From positions 1 through 64,000 of IMG/VR virus record IMGVR_UViG_3300037010_001275: a stretch of DNA of 64,000 bases; one strand, 5' to 3'. The DNA comes from a virus. Every line of letters starts with the position of its first letter. The first letter of the stretch is position 1. The notes beneath the pieces are model-generated. The model did no database searches. It saw only the letters and a list, made by a program, of their open reading frames with translations, and was not told the origin of the DNA. The translations under genes and the position numbers were made by a program. Shown in pieces: positions 24,482 through 33,826 of this stretch.

Positions 24482-26953
24482 ATGGCAAGACTTGTTCTGA
24501 AGCCTCTGAGGGCGTCTAGTGTCTCTGACACGACCACCCTCAACAAAGCTTCCAATGGCGAGATCATCATCGATGACTCGACCGGCAAAGTTCTGTACAA
24601 GAATACTAGCGGCACCATCCTCGAAGGCATCATCGAAGAATCAAAAAGCCGCTATAAGCAATCCCCGTCTCTCCTCGCCAACTTCGCCGAAGGCAAGTTC
24701 TTGGATAGCCGCTTCAGCTTCTCCCGCAGCTCCGTTGCGACCTACTTTAACGCAGCTGGTCGCATTGCGTACGCGAAGAACGACGAGCCGCGCTTTACGC
24801 ATGACCCGAAAACCGGCGAATCTCTTGGTCTTCTAATTGAACCGCAGCCGAAGACCAACTACATCACGTCGAACCAGTTCCACACGAATCGCCATGACGA
24901 GCCTGTGTACCCGGCACGTATCGAACTGGAGAACACCATCCAAGGTCCGGACGGATCCTACGGTCAGGCTGCTCTTGTATTGAGCACTTCTGATATCGTC
25001 CAGGTTCAGAACATCCGTGCATATACACCCATCACGTCATCCTGCCAGAATTGGACGTACTCGGTCTTTGTGAAGCAGCATAGCAGCCGCTACTGTGCTC
25101 TTGGTATCGACATTAGCCTGAATTCCGCGTACAAGGCCGTGTTCATGATCTTCGACTTCACCGACAAGGTGCTACGTCAAGATAGTGCGAGACCGGCCTT
25201 GGGTGGAACTGTGACCGAGATGAAAAACGGCTGGTATCGGTTGTCGATCACGATCGACAACACGATCAATGCTAATATAGCTCACTGCTTCTTCTTTCCC
25301 GCTGTCAATTCTAGTAATGCCGTTACTGGGATGGACATTGGCACGACTGCAGGTACCTACGTTTGGGGGTCTCAGCTCGAGACCGGGAACATGCTCAACA
25401 GCTTCATTCCGTCTGTTGAGACTCTGTCGTCTCGCGCCTCCACGGCTACATACATCGACAGCGAGACTAGCCTACTAAAGATTGCTCCTGCTAATGTCGG
25501 TCGTCCGGTTTTCAACCCAACTACACGCGTTAATCGCGGTCTGCTAATCGAAAATGCTGCGACAAATATGTTGCTGCAGTCGAATAACTTCACCGATACT
25601 GTTTGGCCAACCGCTGCGTCCTCCGTTATTGCTGCCAGCACAACTGGCCCTGATGGTGTTGCTGCATCCGCATCCTCTCTGATTGAGGAGTCCAGTTTAA
25701 AACCTCACTACATCAGCCAAGCCGTTAGTGGACTTCGAAAGAATGGAATTTATACATTATCTATTTTCATGAAGGCTGGAAAGCGCGGCATTATCGGCGT
25801 ATTAATGTGCGATATACCATGGAGTAATGGCAGTGATGCTGGTGCTATATTCAACCTGTGGACTGGTAAGATGCTCAAAACTTATGAGTCGAATCCAGCA
25901 ATTAAGAAAGTACTTCGCACTGACATTACACCACTGGCTAACGGCTGGTACCGTTGTTCTGTAACGTTTCGTCATTTGAGCAATGCAACCTCTATGTGGC
26001 TTCAGTTTAACATGTATGAGTCTGCTAGTAACGTGAGCCCAGTTTATAATGGCGACGGCACAAGCGGTGTGTTTATGTACGGCGCTCAGTTAGAGGCTGG
26101 CTACGCCGACCTCATCTCCTCCGGCACTATTACAGCTATATCCACCGATGGCTTGACGCTCACACTGAGCTCCGTCCTTAGCACGAGCACGTCGACGTTA
26201 TATGTCGGTAAATACATCGAGATCGGTGGCGTGTACCGCAAGATCACAGCGTTTGACACTGCAGCGTTGGCGGTTACAATCAGCGAGGCATATGCTGATG
26301 GGGCTGTTACAGCTGGTGTTGCCTTCACGATCAACCAAGTCAACGGTTTCGTGACGTCATATATCCCGACCACCACTGCTCAGGCGACTCGCTCCGCAGA
26401 TGTTGCCTCGTACCCGACTGCGACCCGCGCAGCTGAAACCTTCAGCCTTCCGTCCAATGCCTTCCTTGATTTATATGATACCAGCAAAGGCGGTACGCTT
26501 GTCGTCGATATGCGCCCTCTGGCTCTGCCGCTGAGAAGCACAGGCGGTGGCAATGCTATCTCTAGTGGTATCAAGATCGGTGGTACCGGTACCGGAGTTG
26601 ATATGCGATTTATCGCAGACGGTTCCAATCCATATGCTGATGCATTTTATACCAGCAACGCGACTGCTGTATTTGATTCGGGCAATTTCAATCTCACAGC
26701 CGCAAATCAGCTGGTTCGCCGCGCCATGACCCACGGTAATGGCAACATCGGTGAGGCGATAAATGGCAACGAGATCGACTATGGTACTGGGGCTACGACT
26801 ACTTTCAGCGTCGAGAAAATCAATCAGCTGTATGTCTTTGGCACCGGTGAGAATATCTACGGTAACGCGTCGTTCGGCATGATTTTTGGCAAGATGATAT
26901 ACATCCCCGATCTGCTCACTGCGAATGAGCGTAAGATCATCACGTCTGTTTAA
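24482..26953 (+). CDS. tail fibre with duplicated lectin-like modules, 823 aa
   Basis: Paralogue of the 485-aa fibre. After a shared N-terminus it carries two tandem copies of the Tyr/Phe-rich module: SRSSVATYF...EPRFTHDPKTGESLGLLIE (about residue 75) and SRASTATYI...RPVFNPTTRVNRGLLIE (about 320). Each is followed by a beta-sandwich ending in NGWYR and a WGSQLE or YGAQLE string. The C-terminal 250 residues form a further beta domain. The arrangement suggests duplication and swapping of receptor-binding modules. An in-frame start follows AAAGGATT. Confidence 0.82.
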   Translation: MARLVLKPLRASSVSDTTTLNKASNGEIIIDDSTGKVLYKNTSGTILEGIIEESKSRYKQSPSLLANFAEGKFLDSRFSFSRSSVATYFNAAGRIAYAKNDEPRFTHDPKTGESLGLLIEPQPKTNYITSNQFHTNRHDEPVYPARIELENTIQGPDGSYGQAALVLSTSDIVQVQNIRAYTPITSSCQNWTYSVFVKQHSSRYCALGIDISLNSAYKAVFMIFDFTDKVLRQDSARPALGGTVTEMKNGWYRLSITIDNTINANIAHCFFFPAVNSSNAVTGMDIGTTAGTYVWGSQLETGNMLNSFIPSVETLSSRASTATYIDSETSLLKIAPANVGRPVFNPTTRVNRGLLIENAATNMLLQSNNFTDTVWPTAASSVIAASTTGPDGVAASASSLIEESSLKPHYISQAVSGLRKNGIYTLSIFMKAGKRGIIGVLMCDIPWSNGSDAGAIFNLWTGKMLKTYESNPAIKKVLRTDITPLANGWYRCSVTFRHLSNATSMWLQFNMYESASNVSPVYNGDGTSGVFMYGAQLEAGYADLISSGTITAISTDGLTLTLSSVLSTSTSTLYVGKYIEIGGVYRKITAFDTAALAVTISEAYADGAVTAGVAFTINQVNGFVTSYIPTTTAQATRSADVASYPTATRAAETFSLPSNAFLDLYDTSKGGTLVVDMRPLALPLRSTGGGNAISSGIKIGGTGTGVDMRFIADGSNPYADAFYTSNATAVFDSGNFNLTAANQLVRRAMTHGNGNIGEAINGNEIDYGTGATTTFSVEKINQLYVFGTGENIYGNASFGMIFGKMIYIPDLLTANERKIITSV

Positions 26954-26964
26954 GGAACCAAGAA

Positions 26965-27285
26965 ATGAAAGACTACTTCCTGAAGTTCTCTTCGAAGGCT
27001 ATTGCAGAGCAGACCCTCAAGGCCGCTGGCTTCGTCAGTCAGAACATGCTCGGACAGGAGTTCATCCAGACTGCCAGCAAGACCGTCGCGATCGATCTGG
27101 TTGGCGACATCGTTCTGCCTGGTCAATACGCCCTCAATGGCGACCAGTTCGTCGAGGTCGTGGCTCCTGTTGCCGTCCCCGGCTACCATGTCAACATCCG
27201 TGGCGAGCTGAGCGAATCACAAGAAGCCCTGCTGGCTCCCTACATCATTGAAGCCCCGAAGAATCCCCGTCGCGTCTTCGCCTAA
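26965..27285 (+). CDS. small protein associated with tail fibre genes, 106 aa
   Basis: 106 aa. The pattern, an N-terminal YFLKF strand then PGYHVNIRG and a terminal P-x-x-PRRVFA, recalls small proteins often found behind phage fibre genes, whose role (structural or assembly) is not established. It starts 11 bases after the fibre stop, with GGAACC as ribosome site, so it is probably co-translated with the fibre. A terminator follows. Confidence 0.7.
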   Translation: MKDYFLKFSSKAIAEQTLKAAGFVSQNMLGQEFIQTASKTVAIDLVGDIVLPGQYALNGDQFVEVVAPVAVPGYHVNIRGELSESQEALLAPYIIEAPKNPRRVFA

Positions 27286-27293
27286 GGGCGGAA

Positions 27294-27328
27294 AAGTGAG
27301 CGGAAGCGCAATGTCTCCCCGCTCACTT
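27294..27328 (+). terminator. terminator
   Basis: Ten-base perfect stem (AAGTGAGCGG with CCGCTCACTT) followed by CTTCATC, between the 106-aa gene and the beta-helical spike gene. Confidence 0.65.
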
Positions 27329-27359
27329 CTTCATCAACCATTCGTAAAAAGGATCAAAA

Positions 27360-28568
27360 ATGGCTAATCTCATTGGTACCGCACCCAATCAGGTGCCGAC
27401 CAACGCGGACCTGGGCCGCTTGGCGTTTATTGACGCCCTGCGGACGCAGGATGTCGGCGCTCTGCCACTGTCTTTCGCCGACATCTGGACTCTGGGCGAT
27501 AAGGATGTGACGACGATGATCAACGTCGGTCCGAATCGCACTTACACATCCATTCAGTCTGCCGTCAACTCTCTCGAAGGTAAGGCTATCAGGGGTACCG
27601 TCAAGATCAAGGTCGATGACGGTACCTACAACATGGGCGCTAGTCTGTTGATCGATGGTTTCTACGCGTCTTCGAACATGAGTAAGGTCATCATTGAGGG
27701 TAATGTAGGCAATCCGCAAAACTGTGTACTGCAGTTCACAAAGGACACGAATAACCTTGTGCACGGTGTTATGTGCCAGAAATTTAGCGGACAACTGCAG
27801 TTTTCCGGTTTCCGTCTCGTCGGTGATCCCTCTATTCCTCTGACAAACAACTTCCGTGGCATCCTTCCATTCATTGGAGCGGCAGTCTGGTCACTGGACA
27901 ATTCCCTGATAATCGATGGTTTCAATAACGGTATCGAAGCCTACGGTCGCTCACATGCGCACTTTTTTTATGCACGCATTGTAAATTGTCTACATGGCGT
28001 AACTGCCGCTAGTAACAGTCTGGTTGAAGTTGACTTCAGTTCAATTACTGGTGTTGGCGTAAAGTATAATAATCAGGACATTGGACACGGCGTCTGGGCA
28101 TCTGGCGGTGGTGTTATCTCCGCCAATGGTGTGACGATCACCAACACGAACCAAGGCGCGGGTGCAACTGAAAGCGGGGTTGTCTATACTAACAACGCAG
28201 TGATCTCCAACTGCCGCCGTAATATTGCGGCGTACCTCAGAGGCATAGTTTATAGTGATAGTGCCTCGATCTCTACATCCACCGATCGGTTAGTTCTGGC
28301 AGAGAATGGTGGGACCGTCAGCATTCCCAACTGTATAGTCGATGGTATTGACAAGACCGCCTACGGTGTTTATGCGTTGCACGGTTCCTTCATCAATGCG
28401 TATAACTGCACGGTAAAGAATTGTCTGACGGCATATCAAGCTGAGCATCTCAGCGCAATTCGTGCTGAGGGCTCCAGTGGTGCCGGCAGGCTGGTTAACA
28501 ATACGAACAACTACAATTCTAACCCCAATGCTGTGAACTCCAGTGGCGGTTACATCTTCGCCTCATGA
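27360..28568 (+). CDS. beta-helical tail spike, 402 aa
   Basis: The N-terminal 50 residues (PTNADLGRLAFID) are a short adaptor. From about residue 55 (NRTYTSIQSAVNSL) the sequence has the form of right-handed parallel beta-helix proteins: regular short turns with N, G and aromatic residues through residue 390. Spikes of this fold often bind or cut host polysaccharide; no catalytic pair can be assigned. AAAAAGGA lies before the start. The stop overlaps an upstream ATG of the next gene. Confidence 0.8.
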   Translation: MANLIGTAPNQVPTNADLGRLAFIDALRTQDVGALPLSFADIWTLGDKDVTTMINVGPNRTYTSIQSAVNSLEGKAIRGTVKIKVDDGTYNMGASLLIDGFYASSNMSKVIIEGNVGNPQNCVLQFTKDTNNLVHGVMCQKFSGQLQFSGFRLVGDPSIPLTNNFRGILPFIGAAVWSLDNSLIIDGFNNGIEAYGRSHAHFFYARIVNCLHGVTAASNSLVEVDFSSITGVGVKYNNQDIGHGVWASGGGVISANGVTITNTNQGAGATESGVVYTNNAVISNCRRNIAAYLRGIVYSDSASISTSTDRLVLAENGGTVSIPNCIVDGIDKTAYGVYALHGSFINAYNCTVKNCLTAYQAEHLSAIRAEGSSGAGRLVNNTNNYNSNPNAVNSSGGYIFAS

Positions 28569-28582
28569 CAAGGAGAAATGAC

Positions 28583-28828
28583 ATGAATTTTCCTCAGCCC
28601 TCCGACAATACCTATGCAATGGAATCTCCTGTTGATCCGATTATTCAATCTCGCTATCTCTGCGCAGATCACATTGCCAAGTTCTACCCAATGTGGAAGC
28701 AGATAAACGTGGTTCGCTCCGGCAATGCAGCTGAAATTCAGAAGATGGGTGCCTTTATTGATGCCTGCCGAAACTGGTCTAACCAGTCCGATCCGAAGCT
28801 CGAAGATCTGACCCAGATCGCTCCGTAA
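28583..28828 (+). CDS. small protein behind spike, 81 aa
   Basis: 81 aa, unknown. The start at 28583 is chosen over the ATG at 28565 (which overlaps the spike stop) because AAGGAG lies at the right distance. Middle part is helical with conserved-looking Trp and Tyr (YLCADHIAKFYPMWKQ). A strong terminator follows, so the spike and this gene form one unit. Confidence 0.7.
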   Translation: MNFPQPSDNTYAMESPVDPIIQSRYLCADHIAKFYPMWKQINVVRSGNAAEIQKMGAFIDACRNWSNQSDPKLEDLTQIAP

Positions 28829-28844
28829 GGTAATGCGGCAAAGC

Positions 28845-28868
28845 CCCGTAGGACTCCAGTCCTACGGG
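28845..28868 (+). terminator. strong terminator
   Basis: Eleven-base perfect stem (28845-28855 with 28858-28868), then TTTTTCTTTTTT. Confidence 0.88.
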
Positions 28869-28942
28869 TTTTTCTTTTTTGTATAGGCGGCGAGATAAAA
28901 ATCTTTACTATTCCTCAGTAATGAGCTAATAAGGAATCTGAA

Positions 28943-30781
28943 ATGAGTAATCCTATTTTCAAGTCGGGTGGTAAATTTTACATTGAGGAGGTGGTTAATG
29001 GGAAGCTGATGTTGCGCGAGGTAAACCCTTCGTCCATCGTCAATCCTACCCCTCCCTCCAGTGTCGCCATCAACATCGATAACAAGATCAGTGAAGCCGT
29101 CGAGAAAATCCTCGACAAAACTGACGACCAGATCATCGATGACCGTATTGTCAAACACGTTGCACCAGTTGTCGCCGAGTTGCGCCAGCCCCTCGAGATC
29201 TGTGAGCTGCATGATGCTGGTAGCTTCGAGTATGAGGCTGAGAAGTTCCGCTGGCTTGGTCAATCTGGGATCATTGGTACGCGTCAGTATAGCTATGGCG
29301 GCACGAAAGCATATCATCGTCCCTTCGATATCGCCTATAACCCCATGAACATTCATACGCACTCCAACTACCTTGGTCTTCAGGGTATGGCCGAGCTCGT
29401 GCTGTCTGTGAACGGGTATTACATCCGCACTCGTCATAACGACTACCGTGACTGGTGTCCGCACTCTTCCTCGAACGCCTATGAGGCAATTGAACGCGCC
29501 CCACGCCCGATAGTACCACCAAGTATCGTTGGTACCGTCCCCGAGCAAATCAATTTGATGCGTGATCTGTACTCCCGTCTGTACAACACTCTTCAAGAGA
29601 ACACCGGTTCCAAGCTGACTTCCGCCGAGAAGAGCTTTTTTCGCTGGGACATGGCATACGCTGAGATCTGGTGGGAGGTTCTCACTGATGATACGGTGAA
29701 CGATCCCGGTAACGCTACTCGCCACACCAATGCCTCCAACAGTGTTCGTCAAATGCTGCGCGAAGCACAGTTCTATAACTACGGCGGCCATAAGAACCGT
29801 TTCGAGAACACTGGTTTCTGGGTCGCAGCAGTCAAAGAAGTTAGCGTCGACGGTAAGCCTGCCTTCGCAGTACTTAAGTTCCGCATTCTAACTATGCCTG
29901 TTGCTACACTGACCGACTACCTACCAAGCCAACTGTTTAGTCACGTTAAGGACTATAAGACTCTGATGCGTCGCAATCTGAATAACTTCGATTCGCTAAA
30001 GAATTCTGCTTGGGGCCGATTCCATATCAAAGAGGGTCGCGATACATACGGTTTGCTCGATCAACTCGTGAACAAGATCCCAGGTCTGGATAACGGTATG
30101 GCAAACTTGACTGAGATGTATACACATTACGGCGTGACTGAGACCATCTATAACATGTCGAACTCCGCTGTGAATAATGCTGGTAAATACTTCCGATATT
30201 CTTATATCCTCTTGGACGCCTCTGGCCGCGATATGGAACGACGTGGTTTCAATGATCCATACTTGTTCGTTGCTATGAACACGCAGGATAAGTGCAAGAA
30301 GTACTCAATCAACGGTCGCGATTACCGCTTTTCGTACATGATCCCGCTGGAGATGGTACTGCGCCACCCGCTCGAAGTTTGGAATCCCTACCAGATCCCC
30401 GAAGCCGCAGAGTTCAACAACGTGATTGGCGACGGTACTGACTCCAACCCGTTCAATGCCGTCTGCCAAGATATCCTTTGGTATCTGACCCCAGCAACGT
30501 TCTTCGGCAGCCGTATCGATGGCGATGCCGCCGACACCACTCAGAACAATCGTTATTACCGTGGCTCTGATAGTGTGGTGCACAGCACTAAAGCTTCTGG
30601 TACATACATCTTCCTCCCTGAAATTAAAGATGATAACGGCTCTACGCTTGTTCCGAATAATGGTATTCGTATTCGCTGGCCAATCTACCCCAGCTTTCAT
30701 GAAGGTTCTTATGCCTTTGCAGAGTTGGAAGCATTCAAAGATTACTTGATTACATCTAATGTAATGAACAATCCATCCTGA
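28943..30781 (+). CDS. putative virion structural protein, 612 aa
   Basis: Not assigned to a family. Begins with a beta-hairpin segment (GGKFYIEEVVNGKLMLREV), then a helical segment (residues 35-80), and a large Tyr/Trp/Asn-rich body typical of capsid or tail proteins. It follows the spike unit and has its own terminator, so it probably belongs to the adsorption apparatus. Ribosome site TAAGGAAT lies eight bases before ATG. Confidence 0.7.
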   Translation: MSNPIFKSGGKFYIEEVVNGKLMLREVNPSSIVNPTPPSSVAINIDNKISEAVEKILDKTDDQIIDDRIVKHVAPVVAELRQPLEICELHDAGSFEYEAEKFRWLGQSGIIGTRQYSYGGTKAYHRPFDIAYNPMNIHTHSNYLGLQGMAELVLSVNGYYIRTRHNDYRDWCPHSSSNAYEAIERAPRPIVPPSIVGTVPEQINLMRDLYSRLYNTLQENTGSKLTSAEKSFFRWDMAYAEIWWEVLTDDTVNDPGNATRHTNASNSVRQMLREAQFYNYGGHKNRFENTGFWVAAVKEVSVDGKPAFAVLKFRILTMPVATLTDYLPSQLFSHVKDYKTLMRRNLNNFDSLKNSAWGRFHIKEGRDTYGLLDQLVNKIPGLDNGMANLTEMYTHYGVTETIYNMSNSAVNNAGKYFRYSYILLDASGRDMERRGFNDPYLFVAMNTQDKCKKYSINGRDYRFSYMIPLEMVLRHPLEVWNPYQIPEAAEFNNVIGDGTDSNPFNAVCQDILWYLTPATFFGSRIDGDAADTTQNNRYYRGSDSVVHSTKASGTYIFLPEIKDDNGSTLVPNNGIRIRWPIYPSFHEGSYAFAELEAFKDYLITSNVMNNPS

Positions 30782-30806
30782 TTTCGGGATAATCAGACGA
30801 TCAATT

Positions 30807-30844
30807 AAGATGACAATTCTCATTATTCTGAGAATTGTCATCTT
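30807..30844 (+). terminator. strong terminator
   Basis: Fifteen-base perfect stem (30807-30821 with 30830-30844), then CATTTTATTT. Confidence 0.85.
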
Positions 30845-30870
30845 CATTTTATTTGAGGTATTCTCTACAC

Positions 30871-31044
30871 CTACATCTGTTTCACGATCTTCTTTATCAC
30901 TTTGCCAGAAGTATTAGCTTTTGGCAGATGGTCTTCAACTAGATAGATGATGCTCTCTGCTCCAAGTACAATCTTAAGATAGAGTGAGCATGACCCTTTT
31001 GAAAATCCGAGAGCATCGTCTTGACCGTTGGAGTAGACAAGTTT
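30871..31044 (-). pseudogene. start-less coding-like fragment, 57 codons
   Basis: Minus-strand frame open from 31044 to a TAG at 30871 without ATG, GTG or TTG near its left end. It encodes a protein-like sequence that ends in EDHLPKANTSGKVIKKI. The string LPK-x-SGK is reminiscent of the C-terminus of AMP-forming acyl/aryl-CoA ligases, but over so short a stretch this may be chance. Flanked by two terminators. Probably the tail of a lost gene. Confidence 0.3.
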
Positions 31045-31065
31045 TCACAAAAAAAAAAGAGATAA

Positions 31066-31089
31066 CCCCATAACTAGCTAGTTATGGGG
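31066..31089. terminator. bidirectional terminator
   Basis: A 24-base perfect palindrome (12-base arms) within an outer AGAG/CTCT pair, with a ten-A run to its left and CTCTTTT to its right. It serves the helicase unit on the minus strand; the remaining 150 bases to the helicase stop hold no visible gene. Confidence 0.75.
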
Positions 31090-31247
31090 CCTCTTTTCAG
31101 TCATGATTTTTCCAGAGCCATCAATATTTTCACTTAGAAATTTGCATTAAGCTTTACGAGTTAACTCTCTCCTTCTATTTGATGTAACTGAGCAAAAGTA
31201 TGATTTTCATTTCTGGAGAGGTTTCCAAGTTCCCATGTTACCTTCTT

Positions 31248-32453
31248 CTATATATTACGCACGAGAATGAGCTTCTCCTCAGCACGAGTTACAGCTGTAT
31301 AGAGCCAACGTTTGTGAAACTCGCGATCACCGAACTTTTCTTCGATCACGATCGGTTTTCGGTATGATGACCCCTGACTTTTGTGGCAGGTGACAGCGTA
31401 TGCGAAATCCATTTTGATAAGAGTCTGGCGTTTCATGAAGTACCGCTCTTCATTGATAGTCTCAAACTGTCTCGACCCGTCAAAGTATGGCTTCAAGGCT
31501 ACCAGACGCCAGTTCTCCACCGAGGTCGATATCGTCTTCTCGAGGTCGAGCTGTCGACCTCCGAAGTCGATTTCGCGACGGAAGCTGTGCGTCACACCGA
31601 CACAGTCAGTGAGGCTCATATGGTTATTGTCCTCGGCGCTTTCGATCACCAGCCCGTTGAATAAGCCAAGGTCTCGATAGTTCTCTAGGATCATTACGGG
31701 CTCGTCGACAGCTGGCATATTACCCGGCTTGAAGCCCTTCAACTTCCGGATGAGACGATTGTAGTATTTTCGTGTCTCGTTCTTACCCACGATCATTTGA
31801 TCAGTCTTGAGTAGTAGGTCGTCATCGAGGTCATCCTCTTCAATAATCCAGACACCCTTACCGTACTTCCCGAATGGGATCCTCTTACCCTGACGGATGT
31901 CCATCGAAAGTCGGATGATTGGGGAGTCTGCTGCCTGTCGATGGACCTCAGTCAGCTCTGACTCAGCTTCCATCATGAATTTACCGTTCTTGTCAGACGG
32001 GTCATTTGAAATGGGAGGCAGCTGGCCAGAGTCGCCAACGAAGAGGATCGGCACGCCGAAGCTCAGAAGATCGTCGCGCATAGTCTTGGAGACCATGGAC
32101 GCCTCATCAATGATGATGAGGGAGTAGAGGGAGCGGATCTCCTCGGGGGGCCGCTTGATGAAGATGTAGTCGCCATTCGGCAACTCTTCGGCCTTATAGG
32201 CGAGGGAGTGGATTGTCTTAGCTTCGGGGATACCCTTCTTTCGAAGGACGGACGCAGCCTTGTGTGTGAATGCGACCACAGCAATCTGCTTATTGCTTTG
32301 GAATTCTTCACAGGTCATCAGGAACTTCATAATCGACGTTTTACCGGTTCCAGCAAAGCCCTTCAGTCTCCAGAACGGCTGCATGCGGTCGATGTACCAT
32401 GTCTTAATCTCGAAGATTGCCCTTGTTTGTTCGTCTGTCAGGGTGAAGCTCAT
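31248..32453 (-). CDS. SF1B DNA helicase, Dda/RecD2-like
   Basis: 401-aa superfamily 1 helicase. Motif I GFAGTGKT (about 33-40), motif Ia with AFTHKAA, motif II IIDEAS, motif III VGDSGQLPP, motif V/VI TCHKSQGS and YTAVTRAEEK at the C-terminus. Order and length match T4 Dda (439 aa), a 5'-3' helicase that helps start replication and moves proteins off DNA. AAGGAG lies six bases before the start and an AT-rich promoter-like motif lies about 95-105 bases upstream. Confidence 0.93.
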   Translation of the reverse strand: MSFTLTDEQTRAIFEIKTWYIDRMQPFWRLKGFAGTGKTSIMKFLMTCEEFQSNKQIAVVAFTHKAASVLRKKGIPEAKTIHSLAYKAEELPNGDYIFIKRPPEEIRSLYSLIIIDEASMVSKTMRDDLLSFGVPILFVGDSGQLPPISNDPSDKNGKFMMEAESELTEVHRQAADSPIIRLSMDIRQGKRIPFGKYGKGVWIIEEDDLDDDLLLKTDQMIVGKNETRKYYNRLIRKLKGFKPGNMPAVDEPVMILENYRDLGLFNGLVIESAEDNNHMSLTDCVGVTHSFRREIDFGGRQLDLEKTISTSVENWRLVALKPYFDGSRQFETINEERYFMKRQTLIKMDFAYAVTCHKSQGSSYRKPIVIEEKFGDREFHKRWLYTAVTRAEEKLILVRNI

Positions 32454-32546
32454 AGCTCTCCTTAAATGGGGTATCGAATTGTTCGATGGTGAACTCAGTA
32501 GCCTTCAGATGGAAATAGAAGCTGCGGAGTTGTAGTAGACATCTGA

Positions 32547-32560
32547 CATATTATATATGC
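32547..32560 (-). promoter_or_regulatory. AT-rich promoter-like motif
   Basis: Minus-strand reading GCATATATAATATG, upstream of the helicase. It abuts the left arm of a 12-bp inverted repeat (32559-32570). Confidence 0.5.
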
Positions 32561-32929
32561 CCAACTTCCAAATCTCGCTGAGACAATGCTCTTGAATCCT
32601 TGTGATTGCCTTTTGGGAAAGCGGTTTATAGATGTTCTTGGAGAGTTTACATCAAAACTCGACGCGGTAGGTCACGGAGTCCGTCCGGGTCACAGAAACA
32701 GACTCGAAGAGCCTACTAGGGATTTTGAGCTCTGCATCACATTGTACAACGAAGTCCTTTATGAGTTTTTCGGTGTGGCTCAAAGTGAGCCTCCCTGCGC
32801 TTGCAATATGACTTTAGTGTATAAGGTCTGCAATCACATCCGACTTCGCGGACAAGAGTGACAACCCGTTTGATCCCATGTCTACGCAAATGCTGGTGAT
32901 ATTTTGTATAGGCTAACTGGAAGTTGGGC
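32559..32929. repeat. 12-bp inverted repeat around a 371-base segment
   Basis: GCCCAACTTCCA at 32559-32570 is exactly inverted at 32918-32929. The segment between them contains a 43-codon minus-strand ORF and no other supported gene. A mobile or recombining origin is possible; no transposase is seen. Confidence 0.55.
32652..32783 (-). CDS. small protein, 43 aa, TTG start
   Basis: TTG start at 32783 with AGGGAGG six bases upstream. It encodes a compact 43-residue protein (begins SHTEKLIKDF, ends TYRVEF) with GC-rich third positions like its neighbours. An overlapping plus-strand ORF (32586..32861) has no ribosome site. Function unknown. It lies between the inverted repeats upstream of the helicase. 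Confidence 0.5.
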   Translation of the reverse strand: MSHTEKLIKDFVVQCDAELKIPSRLFESVSVTRTDSVTYRVEF

Positions 32930-32982
32930 TGTTTAAGATCGATTAACTATAGGATAACTGAGACAACTAATAAGGAAACGTG

Positions 32983-33783
32983 ATGGCCTTGAAATCAATT
33001 AACGAGATCTCGCGCGACGGCCTGATGCGCGGGATCGTTGTCAACAATGAAGATCCTCAGCTTGAGGGAAGAGTGGCCCTCAATGTGCCAAAGTTCATCA
33101 CTAAGCACGACCCCAATAAGGTCATGCCAGTTAAATTGGAGGAGCAGATCAATGTTGACAATTTGCGCAACGAGGAAATCAAGGACTTTGTTCCTTCATC
33201 TGTGAAGACTGCGAATTACATTTGGTTTCGTCCAGTCTTCAACAATAACTTTCTCGTACCATACATCGGTCAGGTAGTCTACTGCTTCTTCGAGGACGGA
33301 GATCCTAACAAGCCGTACTACTATCCCCATGCCGCCACGCTAAACGGTGAGGTGACTCCAATGGACAAACTTAAGGCGACCGCCGACAAGTTTGACGCTG
33401 ATAAAAAACCGAAAATTCATGTCCTCGCTGAGTTTAAGGATGGCACAATCATCTACCACAACGAGAACGCGAAGACAAAACGGTTCGCGATCACGTTCAA
33501 GAACAACCATTCAATCAGCATCAATGAAAATCCCGAAGAGAACTCGATCGAGTTTATCACGCAATCCAAACACCGTATAGTTCTGGATCAGCTGAACAAA
33601 CACATCACTATCAAGACATCTGAGGGCCATGTCGGTACATTCGATGATCTTAATAAGAAGATTCAGATTATGACGACTGGGGGTCACAACGTCTTATTGG
33701 ATGATAAGGCAGGCCAGATCACCGTACAGGCATCCAGCGGTGGAGTGATCAAAATAGGAGGCGGAATCACCAGTATCAACTAA
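32983..33783 (+). CDS. baseplate central spike, gp5/gpV-like
   Basis: 266-aa tail spike subunit. Residues 15-110 form an OB-fold-like domain with the family pattern RGIVVNNEDPQLEGRV, and a later segment of regular beta-strands (DGTIIYHNENAKTKR onward) fits the triple-stranded beta-helix needle of T4 gp5 and P2 gpV. No lysozyme domain is present, unlike T4 gp5. ATG at 32983 is chosen over GTG at 32980 because AAGGAAA is better placed. It probably carries the PAAR tip encoded at 45047. A strong terminator follows. Confidence 0.85.
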   Translation: MALKSINEISRDGLMRGIVVNNEDPQLEGRVALNVPKFITKHDPNKVMPVKLEEQINVDNLRNEEIKDFVPSSVKTANYIWFRPVFNNNFLVPYIGQVVYCFFEDGDPNKPYYYPHAATLNGEVTPMDKLKATADKFDADKKPKIHVLAEFKDGTIIYHNENAKTKRFAITFKNNHSISINENPEENSIEFITQSKHRIVLDQLNKHITIKTSEGHVGTFDDLNKKIQIMTTGGHNVLLDDKAGQITVQASSGGVIKIGGGITSIN

Positions 33784-33795
33784 GCAAAAAAAAAA

Positions 33796-33826
33796 GTCCG
33801 ATAGGAGCACGAGGCTCCTATCGGAC
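33796..33826. terminator. bidirectional terminator between convergent genes
   Basis: Thirteen-base perfect stem (33796-33808 with 33814-33826) with a long A run on its left, between the plus-strand spike gene and the minus-strand 269-aa gene. Confidence 0.85.

Noticed and set aside
28862-29791. 309-codon minus-strand frame inside the 612-aa structural gene
   Set aside because: Shadow frame opposite a well-supported plus-strand gene; no ribosome site.
32586-32861. 91-codon plus-strand frame in the gap before the spike gene
   Set aside because: No ribosome site before the ATG and an overlapping minus-strand ORF has a better one; content does not look like a folded protein.
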